From Alteribacillus sp041949975 (GTDB lineage: Bacteria > Bacillota > Bacilli > Bacillales > Marinococcaceae), in contig NZ_JBHFQG010000024.1 of assembly GCF_041949975.1 (NCBI RefSeq), positions 1-56,998 on the forward strand: 56,998 nucleotides of DNA, read 5' to 3'. This document shows, one piece after another, positions 26,060-34,242 of the stretch. The first letter of the stretch is position 1. The number at the start of each line of letters is the position of its first letter. Under the pieces are notes generated by a model that ran no database searches, was not told the DNA's origin, and was given only the letters and a program-made list of their open reading frames with translations. A program made the translations under genes and the position numbers.

Positions 26060-26078
26060 CATTTCGTAAAGCGAAATG
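26060..26078. promoter_or_regulatory. Perfect inverted repeat in the divergent peptide/regulator region
   Basis: CATTTCG-TAAAG-CGAAATG, 7-bp arms with a 5-base spacer, lies 45-63 bp upstream of the peptide start codon. An AT-rich TATATAAT, a possible -10 for the peptide gene, sits between the repeat and the ribosome binding site, so the repeat would overlap the -35 zone. It is a candidate operator of an unknown protein and does not match the PlcR box. Confidence 0.55.
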
Positions 26079-26155
26079 TGGGATAACAGAGTTATTGGCG
26101 TTCTGCTTCGATTATTTAATAATTTGGTGAATAAGAAGCAAGATATTAATAATAT

Positions 26156-26171
26156 GATGCATAAATGCATA
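26156..26171. promoter_or_regulatory. Near-perfect PlcR-type box at the regulator gene start
   Basis: GATGCATAAATGCATA matches TATGNANNNNTNCATA at nine of ten fixed positions (G for the first T). It ends 13 bp before the plcR-like ATG, next to the ribosome binding site GGAGGGAGA. This position suggests autoregulation by roadblock, or control of the divergent peptide gene 140 bp away. Confidence 0.55.
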
Positions 26172-26184
26172 TTGGAGGGAGAAC

Positions 26185-27108
26185 ATGGACATAAACCGAC
26201 TCGGAAAAGAAATTCAATATTATAGAAAACTTCGCGGTTTGTCTCAGCAAGAATTGGCCGGCAGTATTTGCAACCAATCTGAAGTGAGCAGGATTGAGGC
26301 AGGCAAAGTGTTTCCTACCCTTCAAATATTATATTACATGTCTTTAAAACTAAAGGTACCAATCACATTTTTATTAGAGGCATCTATGCGTGAAAGAGAA
26401 GATTATATCCGTGAAATAAAAGAGTGGATAGATGAACTTGTAAGCCACAAAAATTATGAAGAAGTGTATGAACTGGCAAGAGCAGAGTTGAAACAAGATT
26501 ATGTATTGAATGATGAAGCCTTATTCAGCTACATCAATTGGCGTTATGCTGTTGCATCCTATCAAACCGGTCACATTACCGTAGATCAGTGTATTAAAAA
26601 GATAGAACAATCATTAGTGCAAACAGAAGAAAAGTTTATGAATATGGCAGAAGGACTGGATAGTAAAATGCGTAACAGCTTGGCGATATTATATGCGGAA
26701 AAGCAGAATTATGAGAAGTCATTTGATTGTTATGAAACTATCATTAAACAAGAGAAAATGTTAGAGACAGATCCATCTTTTTTGCCAAAGGTATATTATA
26801 ATTACGGTAAGACTTTATTTGACTGCGGAAGTATAGAAGAAGCTGAGAAAATAGTAAATCAAGGGATACGCCAGTCTGTTCAGTGCGGAAATATGTTGTA
26901 TATCGGACAGCTCTATTATCAACGGGGATGCTGTAAAGAAGAACGAAATGAAGCCTCAGCCGGTACTGATTTTATAAAAGCTTATAGCTATATGGATGAA
27001 ATGGGAAAAGAAAACATGAAGAAAATTATATTACAGAAAAAACGAGATTATTTTAATTATGAAAGCGCTGCCCAATTATACCCTTTGTACCCTGTAAAAA
27101 AACTTTGA
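26185..27108 (+). CDS. PlcR-like quorum-sensing transcription factor (RRNPP family)
   Basis: A 307-residue protein with an N-terminal HTH_3 domain (residues 5-60: LGKEIQYYRKLRGLSQQELA, then NQSEVSRIEAGKVFPTLQIL) and a C-terminal array of about five TPR helical hairpins (about 75-300). Alignment by eye to B. cereus PlcR shows shared segments: the recognition helix region QSEVSRIE.G.V.P, the stretch AIxYAExxxYxKxxxxxExIxKQ, and IGQLYYQRG, which is identical. RRNPP proteins bind a re-imported signal peptide in the TPR groove; here the ligand is probably the PapR-like peptide encoded divergently. The import pump (Opp) is not in the window. GGAGGGAGA precedes the ATG. Targets are suggested by boxes before the subtilisin gene and before itself. 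PlcR itself is 285 residues; the extra length here is mainly C-terminal. Confidence 0.88.
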   Translation: MDINRLGKEIQYYRKLRGLSQQELAGSICNQSEVSRIEAGKVFPTLQILYYMSLKLKVPITFLLEASMREREDYIREIKEWIDELVSHKNYEEVYELARAELKQDYVLNDEALFSYINWRYAVASYQTGHITVDQCIKKIEQSLVQTEEKFMNMAEGLDSKMRNSLAILYAEKQNYEKSFDCYETIIKQEKMLETDPSFLPKVYYNYGKTLFDCGSIEEAEKIVNQGIRQSVQCGNMLYIGQLYYQRGCCKEERNEASAGTDFIKAYSYMDEMGKENMKKIILQKKRDYFNYESAAQLYPLYPVKKL

Positions 27109-27131
27109 CAAATAGTTGCAAAGGAGAAAGT

Positions 27132-27596
27132 ATGATAAAAATGAAAAGACCTAAACTCCCTTTAACTGAGAGCGAACGGAAAGCTCTTCGTAAAAAAAGA
27201 ATCAACCTTACAAATTTACATACGTGCCGTACCGATGAAATTGCCTTTGTTCTGGGGTGTGCAATGGAGAGAGCAGAGATTTTAAAAGCATTAGCCCTCT
27301 TTCAACAATTACCTTCTATTGGGGTAAAGGGGGCTGAACAGGTTGTATTTGTATTAGGGATTCTGTCCCTTGGAGATATGGCAAAGAAAAGCGGCGCAGA
27401 CTGGCTGGATGAACTCGAACAAAAGCTGGGTGTTTGGACAGATCCGTGTGTAGAGGATCAGTTACGCTGCATGGTACACCATGCACGATATTCAGATAGC
27501 AGCAAACAATGGTTTGAGTTTACGGAAGAGCGAAAGATTTACCGAGCTAAGTACGGTTATCCAGCTAATCGTCCTAAAAAAGCATGGTATGAATAA
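27132..27596 (+). CDS. Cdd1-family helix-hairpin-helix protein
   Basis: A 154-residue protein resembling the Cdd1 ('pathogenicity locus') family. It has a basic N-terminal part, a helix-hairpin-helix-like segment FQQLPSIGVKGAEQVVFVLG, and the family signature WTDPCVEDQLRCMVHHARY, with Cys residues at about 110 and 116. Helix-hairpin-helix motifs usually contact DNA without sequence specificity; the cellular role of this family is unknown. It starts 24 bp after the plcR-like stop with AAGGAGA before ATG 27132, so it is probably co-transcribed with the regulator. An in-frame upstream start at 27105 overlaps the regulator and has no ribosome binding site. Confidence 0.8.
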   Translation: MIKMKRPKLPLTESERKALRKKRINLTNLHTCRTDEIAFVLGCAMERAEILKALALFQQLPSIGVKGAEQVVFVLGILSLGDMAKKSGADWLDELEQKLGVWTDPCVEDQLRCMVHHARYSDSSKQWFEFTEERKIYRAKYGYPANRPKKAWYE

Positions 27597-27714
27597 GAAG
27601 TTTAGTCCACAAAGGGTAGTATCCAGCAAAGGGCAGTAACCCGAACAGTGGTTTTGTAGGAAAAGACGTTTGAATAACGTACCAGGCTTCTCAGTAAAAA
27701 GAGTTTCAAACAAA

Positions 27715-27762
27715 AAAGACATATCACTCCTAGAGGGGCAGCAATGATATGTCTCTTTTTTT
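27715..27762. terminator. Bidirectional terminator between Cdd1 and metE-like genes
   Basis: AAAAGACATATCA pairs with TGATATGTCT-CTTTTTTT, with an 18-base loop. The arms are flanked by A on one side and T on the other, so it can work for both convergent genes. Confidence 0.85.
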
Positions 27763-27795
27763 CAGCACTAAATGTTAATTCTCGCTTTGGTTATT

Positions 27796-28896
27796 TTATT
27801 TCCAAACGGCAGCTGCAATTTCTGTTACATGACGAAGTTTTGCCCATTGTTCTTCTTCTGTTAGTAAGTTGCCTTCTTCTGTAGAAGCAAACCCACATTG
27901 AGGACTCAAGTTCAGCTGGTTTAAAGGCACATATTGAGATGCTTCTTCAATGCGGCGTTTTACTTCCTCTGTGTCTTCTAACGCCCCAGATTTAGAAGTA
28001 ATCAAGCCCAGCACAATTTGCAAATCTTTTCTCTTAACAAAGCGAAGTGGTTCAAATCCTCCTGCGCGATCACTGTCATACTCAAGGAAAAAGCCGTCAA
28101 TATTTAATCCATTAAACAATAATTCGGCAACAGGCTCATAACCGCCAGAAGAAATCCACGTTGAGCGGAAGTTTCCACGGCAAATATGCATTGTAATTTT
28201 CATATCAGCAGGTCTATCAGAAATAGCTTCATTAATCATTTTTCTGTACCAGGTTTTCAATTTTTCGGGATTATGACCACGTTCTCTGATTTTGTCCAGC
28301 TGTTCATCTGAACAAAAGTAAGCCCAGGACGTGTCATCAAGCTGCAAGTACCGGCATCCTGCATCATAAAAAGCCTGGATAGCTTGTTTGTATGTAGAAG
28401 CTAAATCGTGGAAAAATGCTTCATTATTATTGTATACACTTTCATCTATTTCTCCGCGGAAGTGCAGCATACTAGGGCTTGGTATCGTCATTTTAGCAGT
28501 ATGATCACCCGCTGTGTTATTTAAAAACTTAAAGTCTTCGAGCATCGGGTGGTCGGAAAAACCGAGTTTTCCGTTTACTTTAATGGCTCGTGACTTCGTT
28601 TGCGTGTTTTTAAATTGAATACCACTGTCCGTGTTATATCCTTCAACCCCATCAAGATCTTCGAGAAAATCGAAATGCCACCAGCCCCGGCGGAATTCTC
28701 CGTCTGTTACAGCTTGAAGTCCAGCTTCTTTTTGTTTTTCAACGATGCGAATGATTTCTTCATCTTCAATACTGCGAAGCTCATCAGCTGTAATCTCCTC
28801 CTTTTCATATTGCAGTCGTGCTTCTTTTATACGTCCAGAACGTAATAAACTGCCAACATGGTCTGCACGAAAAGGCGGTTGGTGTAAGTTTGTCAT
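27796..28896 (-). CDS. MetE C-terminal-like methyltransferase (YxjG/YxjH type)
   Basis: A 366-residue cobalamin-independent methionine-synthase-like protein consisting only of the catalytic (C-terminal) barrel. Seen are the opening PPFRADHVGSLLRSGRI and the segment AVTDGEFRRGWWHFDFLEDL, both family hallmarks. The zinc ligands are in ITMHICRGNFRS (His and Cys), FLEYDSD (Glu) and SPQCGFAS (Cys). B. subtilis YxjG and YxjH have this size and are thought to methylate homocysteine from a donor other than the MetE folate route. No S-box leader is visible in the 90-bp upstream gap. GAAGGAATC precedes the ATG. Confidence 0.9.
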   Translation of the reverse strand: MTNLHQPPFRADHVGSLLRSGRIKEARLQYEKEEITADELRSIEDEEIIRIVEKQKEAGLQAVTDGEFRRGWWHFDFLEDLDGVEGYNTDSGIQFKNTQTKSRAIKVNGKLGFSDHPMLEDFKFLNNTAGDHTAKMTIPSPSMLHFRGEIDESVYNNNEAFFHDLASTYKQAIQAFYDAGCRYLQLDDTSWAYFCSDEQLDKIRERGHNPEKLKTWYRKMINEAISDRPADMKITMHICRGNFRSTWISSGGYEPVAELLFNGLNIDGFFLEYDSDRAGGFEPLRFVKRKDLQIVLGLITSKSGALEDTEEVKRRIEEASQYVPLNQLNLSPQCGFASTEEGNLLTEEEQWAKLRHVTEIAAAVWK

Positions 28897-28985
28897 AATT
28901 GATTCCTTCTTTCTTTCATATTAAGTTTAAGAATCTAATAAAGAATAACAAACATTCTAACAGGTGTAAATTTTTAAATAAAATT

Positions 28986-29031
28986 GAAAAAAAGAAGGCT
29001 GCATCAAAGAAATTCTTTGAAGACAGCCTTT
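28986..29031 (-). terminator. Terminator of the DJ-1 gene
   Basis: On the minus strand AAGGCTGTCTTCAAAGAA pairs imperfectly with TTCTTTGATGCAGCCTT and is followed by CTTTTTTT. Confidence 0.85.
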
Positions 29032-29048
29032 CTAAAAAATGTTTTTGT

Positions 29049-29702
29049 CTAGTTTAATGCGTCAACTACTTTTTCTGCGGTACTCTTGCTTGACTGTGGA
29101 TTTTGCCCGGTAACAAGGTTTCCATCAGCAACAGAGAAGTCCGTCCATTTTTCACCGCGCTTAATGTTTGCACCTTTTTCACGCAGCTTTGTTTCGAGCA
29201 TAAATGGCATGTGCGTATCTAACTGCATTTCGATCTCTTCTTCATCTGTAAAAGCAGAAACATTTTTTCCTTTCACAAGCGGTGTGCCGTCCGCATATGT
29301 GGCATTCACAAGACCTGCAGGCCCGTGGCAAACGGCGCTGATAACTTTATTATTTTCTGCAAAATGCTGCAATACATTTTGCAGTGTTTTGTTTTCTGGA
29401 AAGTCAAACATCGTTCCATGTCCGCCAGGAAGGAAAATGGCATCAAAACCTTCTGTATCATTTTCACTCAATGCAGCCGTGTTTTTCAGTTCTTCCTCTG
29501 CTGTTTTCCATTCAGCACGGTCTTCAATGCTGTTTGGGTCAAGCGGAACTTCTCCGCCTTCAATGCTTGTTACTTTCACTTCATAGCCGTTGTCTTTAAA
29601 AACATTGTATGGCACAGCAAATTCCTCGAGCCAAAGACCCGTTTTGTGGTCATCTGTTATTGTGGTGTGATTGGTTACAACCATGAGAATACGTTTTGAC
29701 AA
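29049..29702 (-). CDS. DJ-1/PfpI-superfamily protein (Hsp31-like)
   Basis: A 217-residue class I glutamine-amidotransferase-like protein. The nucleophile elbow ISAVCHGPAGLVNA carries the conserved Cys (about residue 120), with His directly after it and the upstream Glu region EFAVPYNVFKDNGYEV. The segment FLPGGHGTMFDFP is typical of the Hsp31/YedU-like branch, which act as chaperones, methylglyoxalases or deglycases against carbonyl stress. The start at 29702 is TTG behind GGGAGG; ATG is not available at this site. It is monocistronic with its own terminator. Confidence 0.88.
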   Translation of the reverse strand: MSKRILMVVTNHTTITDDHKTGLWLEEFAVPYNVFKDNGYEVKVTSIEGGEVPLDPNSIEDRAEWKTAEEELKNTAALSENDTEGFDAIFLPGGHGTMFDFPENKTLQNVLQHFAENNKVISAVCHGPAGLVNATYADGTPLVKGKNVSAFTDEEEIEMQLDTHMPFMLETKLREKGANIKRGEKWTDFSVADGNLVTGQNPQSSKSTAEKVVDALN

Positions 29703-29789
29703 TATAAAAACCTCCCTTTCTTTTCTACAAGATCCATCTTAATATGATGTACAATCGGATGTAAAAAATTCTGCTTTAAGACTCAGTAT

Positions 29790-31076
29790 TTAATAATCTT
29801 TAGCAAGACGTATACCATTGAACTGCCAGCGTTTATCAGGGTGAAAGAAGTTCCGGTACGTCAAGCGGGCATGTCCTTCCGGGGTCGTGCAAGAACCGCC
29901 TCTAAGCACCATCTGGCTGCTCATAAACTTCGCATTGTATTCTCCAAGCGCGCCATCCGGACGTGCACATTCAGGATATGGTGTATAAGGGCTTCGAGTC
30001 CATTCCCACACCGAGCCAAATGCATTTCTTCCCGGCTTTAATTTTGGATGATAAATCCCAGATTCTAAAAATTGTCCATCTGATTTTTCATGCCGAAAAG
30101 CCCATTCCCATTCTTGTTCACTTGGCAGACGGACCCAGCCCACCTGGCAAATGCATCCGCTTCAAAATAACTAACATGAGTGACGGGGTCATTGCCGCGA
30201 ACTTCCTTCAAACCGGACAGGGTAAACTGATACCAGGTTCCATCGTGCTTTTCCCAATAAAGAGGGGCGTTCCAATTATTTTTTTGTACAGCCTCCCAGC
30301 CCTCAGCAAGCCAAAAGGATGGGGTTTCATAGCCGCCATCATTGATGAATTCGATGTATTCCTTATTGGTGACGGGTCTGTCAGCGATCGAATAAGAATA
30401 CAGATAGTGTTTATGAGCAGGCCGTTCATTATCAAACGAAAAATTTACTTCATTTGTTCCGATCGTTACCAGCTCTTCTTCCACATCAATCCATTCCGCA
30501 GCAGATACACCTGCATTTTCATAGGTTTTTGATCTTTGATAAACAGGGAACAATAGAAAAATTATACTTGATATCGGTGTTCCTGGTGTTGTTGTTCGTG
30601 GTGAATGCCAAGGACAAGCAGGGAAGAAATCTCATCATCCCACATTTCTGCATTGGATAGGTAGGAGGAGATTGCCTCATCTACATGATTGCGGTAGTTT
30701 TTAATGTCTTTAACAGTAAGGCGTGATATAAAGCTGATTTAGGAAATGGTTTGCTAAACGTTTCATAATAAGAATTAAACAATAACCTGGCATTATCAAA
30801 AAACTCTTTATAGCCTTGAACAAAATGCTTTAAAATAAACTCTTCAAAAAACTAGGTAGTATGGGCAAGGTGCCATTTAGGCGGACTGACATCAGACATG
30901 GCCTGAACAACAAAGTCTTCTGTTTCTAAGGGTTCAGTAATTTTTTCAGTCAAGTATCTCGTATATAAGTATTGATCCAATATAGCTTCTTTGTTAGCAA
31001 TGGTCATGTTCATCTGTAAGTCCTCCTTCGTTACATTGTCTTTCTTTTTTCCCGTTTTTTTAATAGAAATAAACAT
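29790..31076 (-). pseudogene. egtB-like pseudogene (ergothioneine-type sulfoxide synthase)
   Basis: Pieces in three frames rebuild an EgtB: a DinB-type N-terminal domain and a C-terminal FGE-sulfatase domain. From the start: SDVSPPKWHLAHTT is cut by TAG at 30852-30854, where Trp is expected (HTTWFFE). It continues FFEEFILKHFVQGYKEFFDN, and after a shift near 30735 reads LTVKDIKNYRNHVDEAI. The iron-binding motif IHHEQQHQE is intact in DNA; another shift near 30570 follows. The FGE domain (RPAHKHYLYSYSIADRPVTN) is split again at a GGG run near 30139, before RLPSEQEWEWA. At least four lesions make it non-functional. No egtD is in the window. EgtB joins cysteine or gamma-glutamylcysteine to trimethylhistidine in ergothioneine synthesis. 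Confidence 0.9.
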
Positions 31077-31091
31077 GTTGGGAGGGCCGTA

Positions 31092-31577
31092 ATGAAGATA
31101 TTAGTCATTTCTGATACACATATGCCCAAAAAAGCCAAAACGCTGCCTCATCAGTTGACCAAGGAACTTGAGAGTGCTGATACGGTTATTCATGCGGGAG
31201 ACTGGAAAACAATGGATGTTTATAATGAACTAAAGAGTTACGGAGAACTGCATGGAGTTTATGGAAATGTCGATGACGAAGAAATTAGAAAAGTACTGCC
31301 TGAGAGAAAAGTGATCGAGGTGCAAGGCTTCAAAATTGGTATTGTACATGGCCACGGAGAAAAGAAAACGACAGAAAAACGAGCAGTGGAAGCGTTTGAT
31401 GAAGAATTAGATGTTATTATTTTCGGCCATTCCCATTTGCCGCTGCTTCGATATATGGGAAAAACCATGTTGTTTAACCCGGGATCTGCCACTGATAAAC
31501 GCAAGCTTCCTTATTTCTCATATGGATTACTAACGATTAAAGAAAACCTGCAGGCAGAACATATCTTTTGGAAATAA
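31092..31577 (+). CDS. YfcE/MJ0936-type metallophosphoesterase
   Basis: A 161-residue calcineurin-like phosphoesterase with all expected metal motifs: DTH (VISDTHMPK, residues about 7-9), GDW (VIHAGDWKT), GNVDD, GIVHGHGE and the final GHSH (IIFGHSHLPL). Proteins of this size hydrolyse phosphodiesters such as cAMP analogues or test substrates in vitro; the physiological target is usually unknown. GGGAGGG precedes the ATG. It lies divergent from the egtB pseudogene with only 15 bp between the starts, and ends at its own terminator. Confidence 0.9.
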   Translation: MKILVISDTHMPKKAKTLPHQLTKELESADTVIHAGDWKTMDVYNELKSYGELHGVYGNVDDEEIRKVLPERKVIEVQGFKIGIVHGHGEKKTTEKRAVEAFDEELDVIIFGHSHLPLLRYMGKTMLFNPGSATDKRKLPYFSYGLLTIKENLQAEHIFWK

Positions 31578-31578
31578 T

Positions 31579-31612
31579 AAAAAACGCCCTTGCATGTGTG
31601 GGCTTTTTTATT
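31579..31612 (+). terminator. Terminator after the phosphoesterase gene
   Basis: A GCCC/GGGC core flanked by A6 and T6 runs around TTGCATGTGT, with one bulged C. Confidence 0.7.
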
Positions 31613-31627
31613 ATATTAATATAAATA

Positions 31628-31843
31628 TTACACAGCTTTTTCTTCTTGAACGGCAGCATTGCTTTGCGGTTTATATTCTGGCAGTGGATGCTGGAAGGAT
31701 TTTGTTAAGTAAACCAAATATAAAAGTCCTGCAGCTACCCATATAAACCCTCCTGTAATATATACTTTAGTAAATTTTAACTTTGTTAAAGGATTAAAGT
31801 TTAAGTAAAGACTAAGGCTTCCTCCATTTGGACTTGGCGGCAA
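31628..31843 (-). pseudogene. Possible C-terminal remnant of an amino-acid permease
   Basis: The minus strand encodes about 71 residues. VYITGGFIWVAAGLLYLVYL forms one hydrophobic helix, followed by TKSFQHPLPEYKP, which resembles the last helix and tail of APC-family amino-acid transporters. Nothing resembling the rest of such a protein is found upstream, and the frame begins without a ribosome binding site, so it is probably a remnant. A small independent membrane protein is an alternative. Confidence 0.4.
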
Positions 31844-32019
31844 GCCAAGTTTTTGTAATGGTATATATCGAACGATTTTAGCTTTATATTATTGTTAAAG
31901 AGTAGAACTTGAAATTTTAAGCGCCTTTCCCTCTCTAGATATGATACAATATGAAGATATTTTAAATATATATTCAGACTTTTCTATGATTTGTGAGAGA
32001 TAAAGAGGTGGAGAGAGTA

Positions 32020-33207
32020 ATGAAATATGGATTTGCCAAGCGTGTATATCACATGCAGTCGTCGGCTGTCCGGGATATTTTGAAAGTTGTTAACAAAGGA
32101 AATGTCATTTCATTTGCCGGTGGTCTTCCGGATGAAAAACTATTTCCTGTACATGAAGTAAGAAGAGCATTTGACCAGGCTCTGCTGTCTGATCCAAAAG
32201 CTCTTCAATACGGAGAAACAGAGGGGGTACCTGCGTTAAGGGAACAGTTGGCAAAGCGGATGGCAGATAAAGAAATTAACCGGGATCCAGAGCATGTGCT
32301 AATAACTTCTGGTTCACAGCAGGCGATAGACTTATTCGCAAGAGTGATGTTTAATCCAGGCGACATTATTTTAACTGAGAACCCCACGTATCTAGCAGCT
32401 CTCCAGGTCTTTCAATCATATGAAGTAAACATTGTGCCGGTAGATTCAGATGAACACGGAATGGTACAAGACGACCTGGAAGAGAAAATTCAACGTTTAA
32501 AACCAAAGTGCATTTATGTGGTGCCAACTTATTCGAACCCTGGCGGGAAAGTATGGTCATTGGAGCGTAGGAAGCAGCTTTTAAAGCTTGCGAAAAAATA
32601 TCATACGATCATTTTTGAAGATGACCCCTATGGTGATATCCAATTTGATGAAAACGAAAACGTTCCACCGCTTGCCTCCATGGACGACAATAAATATGTT
32701 GTATATACGAGTACTTTTTCAAAGACGGTAGTACCGGCAATGCGTACAGGATGGATCGCTGGTCCTTACCAAATAATTCGTATGATGGCGCAGGCAAAAC
32801 AAGCCACAGATCTTCACACAAATTCTTTATCCCAGCACGCTCTCATTCATCTAATGCGTGAGTTTGACCTTGATGAGCATATTCGGACACTTGGAAAAGC
32901 TTATAAAGAAAGAATGCTGGTGATGAAAGATATTTTTGATAAGGGTGACGATCTGCCAATTCAGTATACAGAGCCAAAGGGCGGCATGTTTTTCTGGGTG
33001 TCTATGCCAGCATCTGTTAACACAACTGCTCTTTTGAATGAAGCGGTAGATAATGGCGTAGCCTTTGTGCCGGGAGCTCCGTTTTACGTTAACAACCCGG
33101 CCCAAAATACACTTCGCTTGAACTTCACCAATGCCGAGCCGGATGAGATTGAAAAAGGAATGAAGAGGCTGGTGGATGTAATGAACCAGTCTTTGGTAAA
33201 TGTATAA
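32020..33207 (+). CDS. PLP-dependent aminotransferase, class I/II (LysN/MocR-like domain)
   Basis: A 395-residue fold-type I aminotransferase. It begins with SFAGGLPDEKLFPVHEVRRA and has QYGETEGVPALREQLAKRM, the Asp/Tyr pocket in FEDDPYGDIQF, the PLP lysine in TSTFSKTVVPAMRTGWI (about residue 238) and the Arg binding the substrate carboxylate in NTLRLNF. The family includes 2-aminoadipate (LysN-like) and aromatic/branched-chain aminotransferases; the substrate is not predictable from sequence alone. ATG 32020 is chosen for AAGAGGTGGAG 8-14 bases upstream; a GTG at 31993 lacks a site. It is monocistronic with a strong terminator. Confidence 0.9.
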   Translation: MKYGFAKRVYHMQSSAVRDILKVVNKGNVISFAGGLPDEKLFPVHEVRRAFDQALLSDPKALQYGETEGVPALREQLAKRMADKEINRDPEHVLITSGSQQAIDLFARVMFNPGDIILTENPTYLAALQVFQSYEVNIVPVDSDEHGMVQDDLEEKIQRLKPKCIYVVPTYSNPGGKVWSLERRKQLLKLAKKYHTIIFEDDPYGDIQFDENENVPPLASMDDNKYVVYTSTFSKTVVPAMRTGWIAGPYQIIRMMAQAKQATDLHTNSLSQHALIHLMREFDLDEHIRTLGKAYKERMLVMKDIFDKGDDLPIQYTEPKGGMFFWVSMPASVNTTALLNEAVDNGVAFVPGAPFYVNNPAQNTLRLNFTNAEPDEIEKGMKRLVDVMNQSLVNV

Positions 33208-33287
33208 TTCGCTGAAATGGAGTAGATTTTTACTGTGGCGACAAATTTCTCGATGATAAATTTCTACAAATTGCTGATAACAACCCC

Positions 33288-33325
33288 AAAACAACCCTCC
33301 CAAAAACATTAGGAGGGTTGTTTTG
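33288..33325. terminator. Bidirectional terminator between aminotransferase and exonuclease genes
   Basis: A perfect 13-bp stem, AAAACAACCCTCC (33288-33300) with GGAGGGTTGTTTT (33312-33324), is A-rich on one side and T-rich on the other. Confidence 0.9.
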
Positions 33326-33880
33326 TGCTGTCGAGCAATTCCTTCACATAATAATTTCCTGCAGGGTTACGTTGCTGCAATAACTGTACAGTCAGCTTGA
33401 CATCATCAAGCGCACGATGGGTTTGGTGGTTGGTAATACGGTGGTAACGGCACAAGTCCAGCAGTTTTCTGGTTGGGAAACCATAGCTTTTCCAGGCGAT
33501 GTCCTTTACAGAGCAATGCCATGGAATGTCTTTAGGTGCAGGGAAGTAACGCTGAATAAAGCTGCTGTCAAAGCTGGCATTATGAGCAATAATGATATCC
33601 GTCTCAGCAAAAATTCTATCAAATTTCTCATAATCTAATCTTTTTCCAGCCACATCTGAATCTGTAATTCCGTGAATACGGGAAACAGAGGTTGGGATGG
33701 GGAAACTCGGCTCGTTTAAATTATTTATTTCTCCGATTACCCCATTATTTCCCCGGAAATTTTGTCGAACCTGCAGAACATAACGCCAATTTCCACGATT
33801 TCAACTCGAACTCTGGATAATCCTGTTGTCTCTACGTCAACTATTGTTGCTTTTATTCCGTTGTTTAACGGTACTGACAT
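33309..33880 (-). pseudogene. DnaQ-type 3'-5' exonuclease gene with a single frameshift
   Basis: The ATG at 33880 opens ATIVDVETTGLS, the ExoI motif DxE of DEDD exonucleases, and continues EIVEIGVMFCRFD to GEIMG, where the frame stops. Adding one base to the C4 run at 33740-33743 (G4 on the minus strand) restores a continuous protein. That protein runs VIGEINNLNEPSFPIPTS, RIHGITDSDVAGK, then the ExoII region IIIAHNASFDSSF and the ExoIII-type HRALDDV. The rejoined product would be about 190 residues, the usual size of stand-alone PolC-epsilon-like proofreading exonucleases. A single homopolymer slip can be a real recent mutation or an assembly error. Confidence 0.85.
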
Positions 33881-33937
33881 TTCCTTGGAAATTGATAACG
33901 CATATGTATTATGATGTCGTGTTTTTTAATCATTTTA

Positions 33938-34177
33938 CTATGGTTGAGATACCAATTTAATGCTTTTAAGGAGCCGCTGTTCAACACTGTTTTGGAGGAT
34001 CCACGGGTTTTCCACAAGGCATGTTATCAGCCTGTTGCGGGCTTTTTCAAATTCATCAATCATCGCATAAAATTTAATAAGTGTATTTAGGCAAGGAATG
34101 GAGCGTGGTACTTCATCCATATGAGCTAACACTTCAGGAAGCTGTTCCATTACGTCTTCGCAAAGGCTAAATGACAA
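33938..34177 (-). other. Unrecognised 79-codon open frame
   Basis: A minus-strand frame of 79 codons, rich in Leu and charged residues, with a helical pattern (LCEDVMEQLPEVLAHMDE, later LNTLIKFYAMIDEFEKARNR) that could be one or two TPR-like hairpins. It starts with TTG and has no ribosome binding site. It may be a remnant of a larger gene that once preceded the exonuclease gene. I cannot name it. Confidence 0.3.
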
Positions 34178-34184
34178 ATATATA

Positions 34185-34212
34185 TTGCAAAAAGTAAATT
34201 ATAATATATAAT
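34185..34212 (+). promoter_or_regulatory. Possible sigma-A promoter of the DUF6773-XRE pair
   Basis: TTGCAA (34185-34190) and TATAAT (34207-34212) are separated by 16 bp in a very AT-rich stretch 30 bp before the start codon. Confidence 0.5.
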
Positions 34213-34242
34213 AAACATAACGATAAACTAATTAGGAACAGG

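Noticed and set aside
29086..29586. 166-codon plus-strand frame opposite the DJ-1 gene
   Set aside because: It is the antisense shadow of a clear DJ-1/PfpI coding sequence and has no ribosome binding site.
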